A stretch of 64,000 nt of DNA from Hymenobacter piscis (GCF_018760735.1 NZ_JAHHZN010000003.1:124001-188000); one strand, 5' to 3'. Positions 17,762-27,163 are shown, counted from the stretch's first letter. The notes: a model not told the origin generated them from the sequence alone. Translations and numbers: made by a program.

Positions 17762-18130
17762 TTACTTGGGCTGAGAACCCAGTGCTGTCATGCTGGCCCG
17801 GCTTTGCTGAAACAGGGCGAGTTGGGCCGGCCGGAGCAGTTCCAGCAGCTCTGTTTCGTACTGCACCTGGGCATCAGCCAAACGCTGGTCGAGAATGGCC
17901 TGGTCAGCGGCGAAGCGCGTCTTGAGGTCCTCCTGCTCCGACAGCATCCGGATATTGAGACGCTTGACCTGCAGGTACTGACCTTCATCCAGCCGTACTT
18001 TCTCGGCTATAGAACGCGTGAGGGCCGTGGCACGGTTCTGAATGGCCGTGGGGCCCTCCTTTTTGGCACTGGCCAGTACGGCAGTCTGTACGCCAAGCAG
18101 CAAGCAAACGAAAAGGGAAATCTTCTTCAT
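17762..18130 (-). CDS. small secreted protein, paralogue family A
   Basis: 122 aa with signal peptide MKKISLFVCLLLGVQTAVLAS. The mature part ('NRATALTRSIAEKVRLDEGQYLQVKRLNIRMLSEQ', 'DQRLADAQVQYETELLELLRPAQLALF') aligns by eye over its length with 17218-17580; about half of the positions look identical or similar in the central helix. A good promoter lies upstream at 18249-18278. Likely periplasmic. The third family member (1653-2054) is 16 kb away. No enzymatic motif. The role could be envelope chaperone-like, which is a guess from shape only. Confidence 0.75.
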   Translation of the reverse strand: MKKISLFVCLLLGVQTAVLASAKKEGPTAIQNRATALTRSIAEKVRLDEGQYLQVKRLNIRMLSEQEDLKTRFAADQAILDQRLADAQVQYETELLELLRPAQLALFQQSRASMTALGSQPK

Positions 18131-18248
18131 AGTGTTTGTTGGTGAAGGGTTTAAGGAAATGAGTTACACAGGCAGTATTCCCGAATTCGGTTGGTTTTTC
18201 TGATAGACGCGGCAGCAGGCCTTGCCCATCAAGCATTCCGGGAATGTT

Positions 18249-18278
18249 CAAATGTACACGGAATTATTTAACTATAAA
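18249..18278 (-). promoter_or_regulatory. promoter of 17762-18130
   Basis: On the minus strand TTTA (18275-18278), 18-nt spacer, TACATTTG (18249-18256), matching the Bacteroidota consensus. It lies in the 351-nt AT-rich gap 18131-18481, which otherwise contains only the long terminator hairpin. Confidence 0.6.
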
Positions 18279-18368
18279 ATGTTTTTTTAGCACTATTCTA
18301 TTTTAAAGCTTTTATCAAAAACCGTTACCTACCTCATTACCAGCCTTCTAATAATCCCATAAAAAAGG

Positions 18369-18432
18369 AAGACTACAATCAAAAAAAAGGCTGATTACGG
18401 GTGTAATCAGCCTTTTTTTTGATTGTAGTCTT
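18369..18432 (-). terminator. 30-bp perfect hairpin, terminator of the PorE-like gene
   Basis: 18369-18398 and 18403-18432 are perfectly complementary over 30 bp with a four-base loop (GGGT). The stem includes eight A:T pairs in a row beside the GGCTGATTAC core, giving a T tract on either strand. It lies 50 nt beyond the stop of the minus-strand OmpA gene. Confidence 0.85.
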
Positions 18433-18481
18433 GGGCCAGGCGCCTCAGCTACCCTCCCGGCCGGCAGCCGGGTTGTGGAAG

Positions 18482-20437
18482 CTAAAGGATGCGCAACTCA
18501 ATCCGGCGGTTCTGCTGCCGGTGTTCATCGGAGTCGTTGGGCATGAGGGGCTTCGACTCACCGTAACCCCGGTAGCGCAGCCGCTGGGCACTAACTCCCT
18601 GGCTGACCAAGTAACTGTACACTGATTTGGCCCGGTTCTGCGACAGGACCTGGTTGTCGTCGTCGGAGCCCACATCGTCGGTGTGGCCCGATACCTCCAC
18701 CTGCACCTCGGAGTACTGTTTCATGAAGCCCACCAGGCGGTTTAGCTCGGTGCGTGACTTGGGCTGTAGCTCGAACTGGTTTACGTCGAAGAACAGGTTG
18801 TTGAGCACGATGCTGCGGCCGGCCCGCACAGGCTCCAGGTAGATGTCGAGCGTGAGCGGGTCAAAGGCGCGCTTGTCGCTGTAATCAAAGCTCAGGCTCT
18901 TCATCAGGTACTTATCGGCGGCGGCATACATGGCGTACTGGCGGCCTTCGTTGAGTACCACCGTGTATTCGCCATTCTCGGCATCGGAGCCCACGTACTG
19001 CACCAACTCGTTGGTGTTCAGGTCGTAGAGCTGCACATCGGCGGCAATGGGCTTTTTGGTGAAGGCATCATAGACGCGGCCCTGGGTGTAGGTGCTGGTT
19101 TCGCGGGCCCGTACCTGCTGGGGCACCTCAAACCCGAAAAGCTCTACCGGGCGGTTGCGCTCCTGCTTCACCCCGGGCACGGCCGCCCGGGAGCGGGAGC
19201 AGAAGCCCCGGCGGTTATCAGAGCTGATAAACAGGGAAGCTTCGTTTTCAAACGTGTTGAGGGGGTAGCCCAAATTCTGGGGCGCGCTCCATTTTCCATC
19301 GGCGAGCTGCTGCTCGCAACGGTATACGTCGAGCCCGCCCATGCCCACCAGCCCATCGGTGACGTAGTAGAGCGTGGTGCCGCTGGCGTGAATAAAGGGC
19401 GCCATGTCCTTGCCGGCCGTGTTCACGGGTGCGCCCACGTTGCGGGCGGGCGTCCAGTTGTTGTGCTCGTCGAGGGTAGTGACGTAGATATCTTCCTGGC
19501 CCTGGCCCCCGCGCCGGGTACTGGTGAAGTAGAGCGTACGCCCGTCGGCCGAAAGCGTGGGCTGGGAGTCCCACTCGGGCGAGTTTACGTTGCGCCCCAG
19601 GTTCAGGGGCTTGCTCCACGTATTGCCCGTGCGCCGCGAAATGTACAGGTCGCAGTTACCCACCGAATTGGGCCGGTCGCAGGAGGCGAATACCAGGGTC
19701 TTGCCGTCGCCGGAAATGGCCCCCGCGCCTTCATTGTAAGGCGTGTTAATGGCCGGCGAAATCGAGGTCGGCTCGCCCATGCTCCCGTCTTTGTTCTGGC
19801 GGCTCACGAACAGGTCTTCCCCACTTTCCAGGGTCGGACGGCCGGTGAAGAGCAGGAAGCGGCTGTCGGCGGTGAGGGCCGGGAAGTACTGGAAGCGGAA
19901 CGTGTTGAGCGGCTCGGCCAGGCGTTCGGGCTGAATGCCGGTGGGCGCGGCCATGGCCTTCTGGGCGAAGTCGCAGTTGAGCAGCTGGCGCTGGGCCCGC
20001 GGAATATTGCGTTGCCCCTTGGCCGCCGTTTTAAGGTAGTTCTTGAAACTGCCAGCCGCCGTCGGATAGTCGCCGAAGCTCATGGCCAGCTCGCCCAGGG
20101 TGAAGTAATCGTTGGAGCGGGAAGCCTCCAGGGGCAGCTTGCCAAGGCCGTCGCGGTACGCTTCAAAGGCCTGCTGATTTTCGCCCATCGCTTTGAGCAG
20201 AGAACCTTTCAGCACGTAAGGCTCCCCCAGAGAGGGAAACTTCTGACTGAGCTGGTTCAGGGTTTCGATGGCTTTTTCGAAGTCCCGGGCCTTGGCCTGG
20301 CCCTGCGCCTTGTCCCACAGGTTGCGGGCCTTGGTGTTGGTAGTACTCAGGCGGGCCTGAGCTGCGGCCGGTGGGGCGAGTAATCCGCCCCCGGTAGTCA
20401 GCAGCACAACCAGCGGAACGATGAGCGAACGACGCAT
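18482..20437 (-). CDS. PorE-like protein: TPR + PD40 propeller + OmpA C-terminal domain
   Basis: 651 aa. A signal peptide (about 1-27) is followed by TPR-like helices (about 35-150), then a PD40/WD40-like propeller (about 170-440) with 'YFPALTADSRFLLFTGR', 'GAISGDGKTLVFAS', 'WDSQPTLSADGRTLYFTSTR' repeats. A carboxypeptidase-regulatory-like domain (about 445-530: 'TQGRVYDAFTKKPIAADVQLYD') precedes an OmpA peptidoglycan-binding domain (about 545-651: 'VEVSGHTDDVGSDDDNQVLSQNRAKSV', 'YRGYGESKP'). This order matches PorE, a peptidoglycan-associated part of the type IX secretion system. Unlike the P. gingivalis protein I see no lipobox Cys. It follows queE by 19 nt and is very likely co-transcribed. 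Secretion role is inferred. Confidence 0.85.
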   Translation of the reverse strand: MRRSLIVPLVVLLTTGGGLLAPPAAAQARLSTTNTKARNLWDKAQGQAKARDFEKAIETLNQLSQKFPSLGEPYVLKGSLLKAMGENQQAFEAYRDGLGKLPLEASRSNDYFTLGELAMSFGDYPTAAGSFKNYLKTAAKGQRNIPRAQRQLLNCDFAQKAMAAPTGIQPERLAEPLNTFRFQYFPALTADSRFLLFTGRPTLESGEDLFVSRQNKDGSMGEPTSISPAINTPYNEGAGAISGDGKTLVFASCDRPNSVGNCDLYISRRTGNTWSKPLNLGRNVNSPEWDSQPTLSADGRTLYFTSTRRGGQGQEDIYVTTLDEHNNWTPARNVGAPVNTAGKDMAPFIHASGTTLYYVTDGLVGMGGLDVYRCEQQLADGKWSAPQNLGYPLNTFENEASLFISSDNRRGFCSRSRAAVPGVKQERNRPVELFGFEVPQQVRARETSTYTQGRVYDAFTKKPIAADVQLYDLNTNELVQYVGSDAENGEYTVVLNEGRQYAMYAAADKYLMKSLSFDYSDKRAFDPLTLDIYLEPVRAGRSIVLNNLFFDVNQFELQPKSRTELNRLVGFMKQYSEVQVEVSGHTDDVGSDDDNQVLSQNRAKSVYSYLVSQGVSAQRLRYRGYGESKPLMPNDSDEHRQQNRRIELRIL

Positions 20438-20456
20438 TGGCGGGGAAAGTAAGGCG

Positions 20457-21134
20457 CTACGGGATATCGAGAAATTTATGCGTCTGCAACGACACCTGCC
20501 AGCGCGGATGGTCCTTCACGTAGTCCACGATGAGCGGCATCATGGCCGGGGCCTTGCTCCACTCGGGCTGCAGGTACAGGCGGCACTCCGGCCCAACCAG
20601 GGCGGCGTGCTCCTCGGCCCAGGCAAAGTCGCTTTTGTTGAAGATGATGATCTTGAGTTCGTGGGCGGCCGCCAGCACCGAGGGCAGCGGGGCCTTGAAC
20701 TTCTTGGGCGATACGCAAATCCAGTTCCAGTTTCCGCTGAGAGGGTAAGCGCCGCTGGTTTCAATCCAGTTCTGGCAGCCGGCCGCGTGCAGGGCGGCCG
20801 TCAGCGGGCCCAGGTCGTGCATGAGGGGCTCCCCGCCGGTGATGACCACGTTGCGCCCCGGGTGGGCCGTAGCGGCAGCCACCAGCTCCGGCAGGGAGTG
20901 GCGCGGATGAGCATCCAGGGGCCAGGATTCTTTTACGTCGCACCACACGCAGCCCACATCACAGCCGCCGAGGCGAATGAAGTAGGCAGCGCGGCCGGTG
21001 TTGTAGCCTTCGCCCTGAATGGTGTAAAACTGCTCCATAACGGGCAGCGAGGGGGCGGCCGCCGGCGCCGCCGGAGCGGCCGACGTAACGGGAAGTTCGT
21101 GCAGCAAAACAGGTGGTATTCTCAGAAAAAACAA
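20457..21134 (-). CDS. queE: 7-carboxy-7-deazaguanine synthase
   Basis: Up to 225 aa. Radical SAM enzyme that converts 6-carboxytetrahydropterin to CDG in the queuosine/preQ0 pathway. The cluster motif CxxxCxxC is Cys58, Cys62, Cys65 (GGCDVGCVWCD) in the numbering from the TTG at 21134. Family blocks: 'QFYTIQGEG', 'VVITGGEPLMHDL', 'WIETSGAYPL', 'CVSPKKF'. The start is uncertain: the TTG frame adds an Ala/Pro-rich N-terminus; an ATG at 21038 begins exactly at MEQFYTIQGEG, slightly shorter than most relatives. A promoter at 21196-21226 allows either. First gene of an operon with the PorE-like gene. Related queCDF genes are not in the window. Confidence 0.92.
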   Translation of the reverse strand: MFFLRIPPVLLHELPVTSAAPAAPAAAPSLPVMEQFYTIQGEGYNTGRAAYFIRLGGCDVGCVWCDVKESWPLDAHPRHSLPELVAAATAHPGRNVVITGGEPLMHDLGPLTAALHAAGCQNWIETSGAYPLSGNWNWICVSPKKFKAPLPSVLAAAHELKIIIFNKSDFAWAEEHAALVGPECRLYLQPEWSKAPAMMPLIVDYVKDHPRWQVSLQTHKFLDIP

Positions 21135-21195
21135 GTCGGACCGCCGGGTAATCCAACTGCCGCGGCAATTGGCTCGTTCCCGGGCGGACCGACTT

Positions 21196-21226
21196 TAAAA
21201 GTAGCATACTGCCCCGAATTCTGAAA
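21196..21226 (-). promoter_or_regulatory. promoter of the queE operon
   Basis: On the minus strand TTTC (21223-21226), 19-nt spacer, TACTTTTA (21196-21203), a good Bacteroidota-type match. Confidence 0.6.
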
Positions 21227-21268
21227 GCCGCGGGCTGTTTTAGTTTGATTTCAGCTGGCGGGGCGTTA

Positions 21269-21448
21269 GTGCTTTGTGCTTAGGTAGTAGTGCCTGGAAA
21301 ACAGCTGCGGTTCCGAACAACACGAAGGCCCCGGGCGGCGGCCACCTTCGCGAAGAAGGCCGCTACCACCCGGAGCCTTGGCAGCAGTATCACGCAGGAT
21401 GAAAGCTGTGCCTGGGGCCTACGCACTAAGCCTCAGGCACAAGGCACT
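21269..21448. repeat. degenerate long inverted repeat between queE and folD
   Basis: Outer arms GTGCTTTGTGCTTAG (21269) and CTCAGGCACAAGGCAC (ends about 21448) are nearly complementary. Inner arms AAGGCCCCGGGCGGCGGCC and GGCCGCTACCACCCGGAGCCTT (about 21325-21380) form a strong hairpin. No ORF here; the folD stop lies at its right end. Confidence 0.45.
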
Positions 21449-22359
21449 TACCTGGGATACACCTCGCCCTTGGCGGCGCGCAGTGTGTTGAGCAGCAGCA
21501 TGGCAATGGTCATGGGACCAACGCCGCCGGGCACGGGCGTGATGTAAGACGTGAGCGGAGCTACGGCGGCAAAGTCCACGTCGCCCTTCAGCGCCCAGCC
21601 CGATTTCTTGTCGGCATCCGCCACGCGGGTAGTCCCTACATCGATAACCACCGCGCCGGGCTTCACCATGTCGGCCGTCACGAACTCGGGGCGGCCCAGG
21701 GCGGCCACCAGAATGTCGGCGGTGCGGGTGATGTCGGCCAGGTTCCGGGTCCGGGAGTGACATAACGTAACGGTGCAGTTACCGGGCTCCAGGTTCTTGG
21801 CCAGCAGAATGCTAACCGGCGTGCCCACAATGTTGGAGCGCCCGATTACCACGCAGTGCTTGCCGTCGGTGGGCAGCTCGTAGCGGCGCAGCAGTTCCAC
21901 AATGCCCGAGGGCGTGGCCGGCAGCAGGGCCGGCAGCCCGGCCACCATCCGCCCGATGTTCATCGGGTGAAAGCCGTCCACGTCCTTTTCGGGCCGCACC
22001 GCCTCAATCACCTTGTTGGTGTCGATGTGGCGGGGCAAGGGCAGCTGCACGATGAAGCCATCAATCCGGTCGTCCTCGTTCAGCTCGGCCACCTTGGCCA
22101 GCAGCTCGGCTTCCGTGATGGAGTCCTCGAAGCGGAGCAGGGTACTTTCGAAGCCAACCCGCTCGCAGGCCAGCACTTTGTTGCGCACGTAGGTTTCCGA
22201 GCCCCCGTCGTGGCCCACCAGGATGGCGGCCAGGTGGGGCGTTTTGTGGCCGGTGGCTTTGCGCTGGATTACTTCGGCGGCAATTTCTGCTTTAATGGCC
22301 TCGGCGGTTTGCTTGCCGTCGATGAGGCGGTAGGTGGTGGCGTCGGGGGCAGTGGTCAT
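21448..22359 (-). CDS. folD: bifunctional methylenetetrahydrofolate dehydrogenase / methenyltetrahydrofolate cyclohydrolase
   Basis: 303 aa. Interconverts 5,10-methylene-THF, methenyl-THF and 10-formyl-THF in one-carbon metabolism with NADP. Family signatures: '[19 protein letters not shown]' with the Tyr/Lys region, '[13 protein letters not shown]', '[12 protein letters not shown]', '[18 protein letters not shown]' of the NADP site, and the end '[20 protein letters not shown]'. The ATG at 22359 follows a 65-codon ORF on the same strand by 15 nt, so the two are likely in one transcript. Cytoplasmic. Secure. Confidence 0.96.
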   Translation of the reverse strand: MTTAPDATTYRLIDGKQTAEAIKAEIAAEVIQRKATGHKTPHLAAILVGHDGGSETYVRNKVLACERVGFESTLLRFEDSITEAELLAKVAELNEDDRIDGFIVQLPLPRHIDTNKVIEAVRPEKDVDGFHPMNIGRMVAGLPALLPATPSGIVELLRRYELPTDGKHCVVIGRSNIVGTPVSILLAKNLEPGNCTVTLCHSRTRNLADITRTADILVAALGRPEFVTADMVKPGAVVIDVGTTRVADADKKSGWALKGDVDFAAVAPLTSYITPVPGGVGPMTIAMLLLNTLRAAKGEVYPR

Positions 22360-22374
22360 GCGGGAGGAAGGAGG

Positions 22375-22572
22375 TTAAACGGGTTTGGATTCGTCGTCGG
22401 GCTGGTGGTTCTGCTGGGCCTGGTGAGCGGCAATGGCCTGGGCACCGGATTCGAGCAGGGCTTTCTCCATGGTGGGCCAGTCGTCGCGCCAGCGGAACTT
22501 GCGCTCCTGGCCTTTAACAATCTTGTCCAGCTGTTCCTGGCTCGTGCAGTTCTTAACGAGGTGTTGGGACAT
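22375..22572 (-). CDS. small hypothetical protein upstream of folD
   Basis: 65 aa, acidic-basic mixed, helical: 'QEQLDKIVKGQERKFRWRDDWPTMEKALLESGAQAIAAHQ', ending with a polar Gln/Asp-rich tail. No signal peptide. ATG at 22572. Supported by its placement between lepA and folD with only 15 nt before folD and by normal codon use. I do not recognise a family. Could be a real small cytoplasmic protein of the folD transcript. Confidence 0.6.
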   Translation of the reverse strand: MSQHLVKNCTSQEQLDKIVKGQERKFRWRDDWPTMEKALLESGAQAIAAHQAQQNHQPDDESKPV

Positions 22573-22646
22573 GGTTTGGGGTTTAGCAACACACGCCCGG
22601 TCAAGAAGTGCATCAAGTGAAAAAAGGAAGAAAGTACGCGCAAAAA

Positions 22647-22675
22647 AAACGCGCCCCGATGGAGCGCGTTTAACT
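22647..22675 (-). terminator. terminator of lepA
   Basis: AAACGCGC (22647-22654) / GCGCGTTT (22664-22671), eight-A run on the plus strand giving a T tract on the minus strand, just beyond the lepA stop. Its transcript would also overlap the leader of the 22375 gene. Confidence 0.75.
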
Positions 22676-22678
22676 CAG

Positions 22679-24466
22679 TTAGTCAATTTTTAATACGGCC
22701 AGGAAAGCTTCCTGCGGGATTTCAACGGAACCTACCTGGCGCATCCGCTTCTTGCCTTCCTTCTGCTTTTCGAGCAGCTTGCGTTTGCGGCTGATGTCAC
22801 CGCCGTAGCACTTGGCAATTACGTTTTTGCGCAGGGCTTTCACCGTTTCGCGGGAAATGATTTTCTGGCCGATGCTGGCCTGGATAGCAATTTCGAACTG
22901 CTGACGGGGCAGCAGCTCCCGTAGTTTCTCGCAGAGGCGGCGGCCCCACTCGTAGCTCTTGCTGCGGTGCACAATGGCCGAGAGGGCATCGACCTTCTCC
23001 CCGTTGAGCATGATGTCGAGCTTGACCATGTCCGACTCGCGGAAGCCGATCAGCTCGTAGTCGAGCGAGGCGTAGCCGCGGCTGATGGTTTTAAGCTTGT
23101 CGAAAAAGTCGAACACGATTTCCGACAGTGGCAGCTCGAAGGTCATTTCCACCCGCTCGGAAGTCAGGTAGCTCTGGCCCTTGATGAGACCGCGCTTGTC
23201 CATGCACAGCGTAATGATGGGTCCCACGTAATCGGCGGCCGTGATGATCTGGGCTTTGATGTAAGGTTCCTCGATGTGCTTGATCATGTTCGGCTCCGGC
23301 ATTTCGCTCGGGGCGTTGATGGTCAGCAGCTGGTCCTTGGTGCCGGTGGCGTGGAACTGCACGCTGGGCACGGTGGTAATCACCGTCATGTTGAATTCGC
23401 GCTCGAGGCGCTCCTGCACGATTTCCATGTGCAGCATGCCCAAAAAGCCGCAGCGGAAGCCGAAGCCCAGGGCCACCGACGTTTCGGGCTCCCAGACCAG
23501 CGAAGCGTCGTTGAGCTGAAGCTTTTCCATGCACGAGCGCAGCTCCTCGTACTCGGTGGTATCCACGGGGTAGATGCCGGCGAAAACCATGGGCTTCACG
23601 TCGGCGAAGCCCTTGATGGGCTCCTGGGTGGGGTTGGCCACGTGGGTGATGGTGTCGCCCACTTTTACTTCCCGAGCTTCCTTGATGCCCGAGATGAGGT
23701 AGCCCACGTTGCCGGCCCGCATTTCCTGGCGGGGCTCCTGGTTGAGGCCCAGAATGCCGATTTCGTCGGCACCATACTCTTTGCCCGTGGCCATGAAGCG
23801 GAGCTTGTCGCCCTTTTTCATGGTGCCGTTCTTGATGCGGAACAGCACCTCGATGCCGCGGTAGGAGTTGAAAACGGAGTCGAAGATCAGGGCCTGGAGG
23901 GGCCCCTCGGGGTCGCCCTTAGGAGCCGGTACCCGCTCGCAGATGGCGTGCAGGATGGCTTCGATGCCGAGGCCGGTTTTGCCCGAGGCGTGGATGATGT
24001 CGCCCGGGTCGCAGCCGATCAGGTCCACGATTTCGTCGGTTACCTCCTCCGGCATGGCGTGGGGCAGGTCAATCTTGTTGAGGACGGGGATGATTTCCAG
24101 GTCGGCCCCGATGGCGAGGTAGAGGTTGGAAATCGTCTGGGCCTCGATGCCCTGGGAGGCGTCTACGATGAGCAGGGCGCCTTCGCAGGCGGCAATGCTG
24201 CGGCTTACTTCGTAGCTGAAATCGACGTGGCCGGGGGTATCAATCAGGTTGAGCGTGTAGATTTCCCCTTTGTAGGGAAACTGCATCTGGATGGCGTGGC
24301 TCTTGATAGTAATGCCCCGCTCCCGCTCCAGGTCCATGTTATCGAGCAGCTGGGCCTGCATGTCGCGCTTGGCTACCGTGCTGGTAAATTCCAGCAGGCG
24401 GTCGGCGAGGGTGCTTTTGCCGTGGTCGATGTGGGCGATGATGCAGAAATTGCGGATGTTCTTCAC
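22679..24466 (-). CDS. lepA: translation elongation factor 4 (back-translocating GTPase)
   Basis: 595 aa, the normal LepA length. GTPase that binds the ribosome and can reverse or remodel translocation. G domain at the start: '[19 protein letters not shown]' (G1), '[11 protein letters not shown]' (G2), 'IDTPGHVDF' (G3), 'NKIDLP' (G4). It is followed by domains II, III and V and the LepA-specific C-terminal domain with '[27 protein letters not shown]', '[31 protein letters not shown]'. The start codon is GTG at 24466 (GTG AAG AAC ATC), supported by the family N-terminus [12 protein letters not shown]. Single gene, divergent from the GH15 gene. Confidence 0.97.
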   Translation of the reverse strand: MKNIRNFCIIAHIDHGKSTLADRLLEFTSTVAKRDMQAQLLDNMDLERERGITIKSHAIQMQFPYKGEIYTLNLIDTPGHVDFSYEVSRSIAACEGALLIVDASQGIEAQTISNLYLAIGADLEIIPVLNKIDLPHAMPEEVTDEIVDLIGCDPGDIIHASGKTGLGIEAILHAICERVPAPKGDPEGPLQALIFDSVFNSYRGIEVLFRIKNGTMKKGDKLRFMATGKEYGADEIGILGLNQEPRQEMRAGNVGYLISGIKEAREVKVGDTITHVANPTQEPIKGFADVKPMVFAGIYPVDTTEYEELRSCMEKLQLNDASLVWEPETSVALGFGFRCGFLGMLHMEIVQERLEREFNMTVITTVPSVQFHATGTKDQLLTINAPSEMPEPNMIKHIEEPYIKAQIITAADYVGPIITLCMDKRGLIKGQSYLTSERVEMTFELPLSEIVFDFFDKLKTISRGYASLDYELIGFRESDMVKLDIMLNGEKVDALSAIVHRSKSYEWGRRLCEKLRELLPRQQFEIAIQASIGQKIISRETVKALRKNVIAKCYGGDISRKRKLLEKQKEGKKRMRQVGSVEIPQEAFLAVLKID

Positions 24467-24658
24467 TGGAGGCGGTTTTTTCTAGCTTCAAAGGTACGCA
24501 ACGGGGTTGGGATATGCTACGGTGGGCCGCGGGCCCGGCCGGAGCCGGCACAAATTTCCCGCCACTACCGGCAATCCGGGCCTGTTTTGCGTTAACTCCG
24601 CAGTAGCCCCGGCCCGCGGGCCCCGGCCCTTCCCCCTTGCGCATCTGAATTTCCTCGT

Positions 24659-26524
24659 ATGTCCGCTACCACTCCGCTTGAAGATTACGGCCTGATTGGC
24701 AACCTGCACACTGTGGCCCTGGTTTCGAAGGCCGGCTCCCTCGACTACCTGCCCTTCACCCGCTTCGACTCACCCACCATTTTCGCGGCCCTGCTCGACT
24801 CGGAGAAAGGCGGCTCCTGGTCGATTGCACCGGCCGGCGCCGAGGGCGCCGTGCACACCAAGCAGCTGTACCTGCCCAACACGGGTGTGCTGCTGACGCG
24901 GTTCCTGCTCGAGGGCGGCCTGGCCGAGCTCACCGACTTCATGCCCGTGAAGCACCCGGGCCAGAACTGCGCCGTGGTGCGCAGTCTGCGCGTCATCAAG
25001 GGCAGCCTCACGTTTCAGCTGCGCTGCGCCCCCCGCTTCGACTACGCCCGCGCGCCTCACCGCGTGCAAACCCAGGACGACGGCAGCCTGCTGTTCCGGG
25101 GCCTCGAAACCGCCGATGCCCACCTGCAATTCCGCCTGCTGAGCAGCCAGCCCTTGGAAGCCACGCCCGATGGCGACGCGGTAGGCAGCTGGACCCTGCA
25201 CGCCGGCGAAACGGCCAGCTTCGTGATTGAGGCCACCCCCGTCGACGACCCCGGCTTTATCGCCCGCGACCTGGCGCACTACACCGAAGGGGCGTTTGCC
25301 GACACCCTGAAGTTCTGGCGCGAATGGGTGGACAGCAGCACCTACACCGGCCGCTGGCGCGAAATGGTGATGCGCTCGGCCATCACGCTCAAGCTCCTGA
25401 CCTCCCTCGAATTCGGCTCTACTGTAGCGGCGGCTACCTTTGGCCTGCCCGAGGCCGTGGGCGGCTCCCGCAACTGGGACTACCGCTTTACCTGGGTGCG
25501 CGACGCGGCCTTCACCATGTACGCCTTCCTGCGCCTGGGCTTCACGCAGGAATCCCAGGGCTTTCTGCGCTGGATTATGGAGCGCTGCGCCCAGCTCACC
25601 GACGCGGCCGACCTGCAGCTCATGTACCGCGTCGACGGCTCTCCCGACCTGGAAGAGCAGGAGCTCGACCACCTGAGCGGCTACCGCAACTCCCGGCCCG
25701 TGCGCATCGGCAACGGCGCGGCCCAGCAGTTCCAGCTCGATATCTACGGGGAGCTGCTCGACACCATTTACCTCTACAACAAGTACGGCGGGGCCATCAC
25801 CTTTGCCTTCTGGCAGCAGATCTGCCGGCTGGTGGATTTCGTGGCCGAAAACTGGCAGCGGGCCGACCACGGCATCTGGGAGGTGCGCGACGAGGAGCGG
25901 CACTTTCTTTCGGCCAAGATGATGTGCTGGGTGGCCCTGGACCGCGCCATCCACATTGCCCAGGACCGCTCCTTCCCCGCCCCGCTGGCCGACTGGCACC
26001 GGGTCCGCAACGAGATTTATGAGGAAGTGTACCACCACTTCTGGAGCGAAGACAAGCAGGCTTTCGTGCAGTACAAGGGCGGCCACGTGCTCGATTCCAT
26101 TGCCCTGCTGCTGCCCCTGGTGCGGATGTTCAGCCCGGCCGAGCCCCGCTGGCAGGCCACCATGCGCGCCATCGAAAAGGAGCTGGTCATCGATTCGCTG
26201 GTATTCCGCTACCACCTCGACGGCGGCGCCTCCGACGGGCTCACCGGCCAGGAAGGCACCTTTACCATGTGCTCGTTCTGGTACATTGAGAACCTTTCCC
26301 GGGCCGGCGACCTGGACAAGGCCCGGCTGCTGTTCGAGAAGGTCCTGGGCTTTGCCAGCCCGTTGGGCCTGTACTCGGAGCAGATCGGGCCCCAGGGCAC
26401 GCAAATCGGCAACTATCCGCAGGCCTTCACCCATCTGGCCCTGATCAGCGCCGCCTTCCAGCTCAACCGCGACCTGGATGCCCGCCACAGCCGGGGGCCG
26501 GGCGGGGGACACGCGTTCGTGTAG
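24659..26524 (+). CDS. glycoside hydrolase family 15 protein
   Basis: 621 aa. Beta-sandwich N-terminal domain ('DYGLIGNLHTVALVSKAGSLDYLPFTRFDSPTIFAALLD', about 8-230) followed by an (alpha/alpha)6 barrel (about 240-605). The barrel shows 'EAVGGSRNWDYRFTWVRDAAF', 'ERCAQLTDAADLQLMYRVDG', 'GIWEVRDEERHF' with a likely catalytic Glu, and 'FTMCSFWYIENLSRAGDLDKA', 'LYSEQIGPQG' with the second Glu. This is the bacterial GH15 form that acts as glucoamylase or trehalase; which one cannot be decided from sequence alone. No signal peptide, so cytoplasmic; trehalose or glycogen breakdown is plausible. Own transcript, divergent from lepA. Confidence 0.93.
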   Translation: MSATTPLEDYGLIGNLHTVALVSKAGSLDYLPFTRFDSPTIFAALLDSEKGGSWSIAPAGAEGAVHTKQLYLPNTGVLLTRFLLEGGLAELTDFMPVKHPGQNCAVVRSLRVIKGSLTFQLRCAPRFDYARAPHRVQTQDDGSLLFRGLETADAHLQFRLLSSQPLEATPDGDAVGSWTLHAGETASFVIEATPVDDPGFIARDLAHYTEGAFADTLKFWREWVDSSTYTGRWREMVMRSAITLKLLTSLEFGSTVAAATFGLPEAVGGSRNWDYRFTWVRDAAFTMYAFLRLGFTQESQGFLRWIMERCAQLTDAADLQLMYRVDGSPDLEEQELDHLSGYRNSRPVRIGNGAAQQFQLDIYGELLDTIYLYNKYGGAITFAFWQQICRLVDFVAENWQRADHGIWEVRDEERHFLSAKMMCWVALDRAIHIAQDRSFPAPLADWHRVRNEIYEEVYHHFWSEDKQAFVQYKGGHVLDSIALLLPLVRMFSPAEPRWQATMRAIEKELVIDSLVFRYHLDGGASDGLTGQEGTFTMCSFWYIENLSRAGDLDKARLLFEKVLGFASPLGLYSEQIGPQGTQIGNYPQAFTHLALISAAFQLNRDLDARHSRGPGGGHAFV

Positions 26525-26695
26525 CCCGTACGGCAGCTCCAGGGGCTGGCCCTACCTATTTCTCGGTGCCCGCCGGCTACTTCCTATCGGTCCTGAGTAG
26601 CGGAGCTGCTTTGGTAGCGCCAGCTTCTGCTTACTGAGATTCCGTCGTTCTGCCCCCGGCTGCGTACAGCCTTATTCACCAACCGTATTTCTCTC

Positions 26696-27097
26696 ATGAG
26701 CTCTATCACCCTTCAACAAGCGCAACAGATTATTGAAGCTGCCAAGCAGAAGTCCCAGGAAATGGGCGTCAGAATGAACATTGCCGTGGTAGATGCCGGG
26801 GCCAACCTCGTGGCCTTCGCGCGCATGGACGGTGCCTGGCTGGGCTCCCTCGACATTTCCATTAAGAAGGCCAAAACGGCCCGCTTCTTCGACATGCCCA
26901 CCGGCGAGGTCGGTAAAATCTCGCAGCCCGGCGGCTCCCTCTTCAACATTGAGCACTCCAACGGCGGCCTCATCACCTTCCCGGGCGGTATCCCGCTCAG
27001 GCAGGGCGATGATATCATTGGGGCCATTGGCGTATCGGGCGACTCGGTGGAGAACGACCACACGGTGGCCGAGGCCGGCACCCAGGCGCTCCGCTAA
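26696..27097 (+). CDS. GlcG/HbpS family protein (DUF336)
   Basis: 133 aa, full domain of the GlcG/HbpS (DUF336) family: '[22 protein letters not shown]', '[20 protein letters not shown]', '[17 protein letters not shown]', and the glycine-rich '[21 protein letters not shown]'. Members in other bacteria bind haem or accompany glycolate, propanediol or cobalamin-related genes; the role here is not clear. No signal peptide. Alone between GH15 and a secreted protein gene and closed by a terminator at 27129. Family firm, function unknown. Confidence 0.88.
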   Translation: MSSITLQQAQQIIEAAKQKSQEMGVRMNIAVVDAGANLVAFARMDGAWLGSLDISIKKAKTARFFDMPTGEVGKISQPGGSLFNIEHSNGGLITFPGGIPLRQGDDIIGAIGVSGDSVENDHTVAEAGTQALR

Positions 27098-27128
27098 TAC
27101 CGGATCGAGCGGTTACGCACTCTTTGGC

Positions 27129-27163
27129 AAAAGCGCCGGGCCGAAAGTCCGGCGCTTTTTTTA
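27129..27163 (+). terminator. terminator of GlcG-like gene
   Basis: AAAAGCGCCGG...CCGGCGCTTTTTTT hairpin with T tract. Confidence 0.88.

Noticed and set aside
22967..24595. 542-codon plus-strand ORF opposite lepA
   Set aside because: It is the antisense shadow of lepA; its protein is rich in His/Val/Gly in the manner of reversed GC-rich codons, and lepA is certain.
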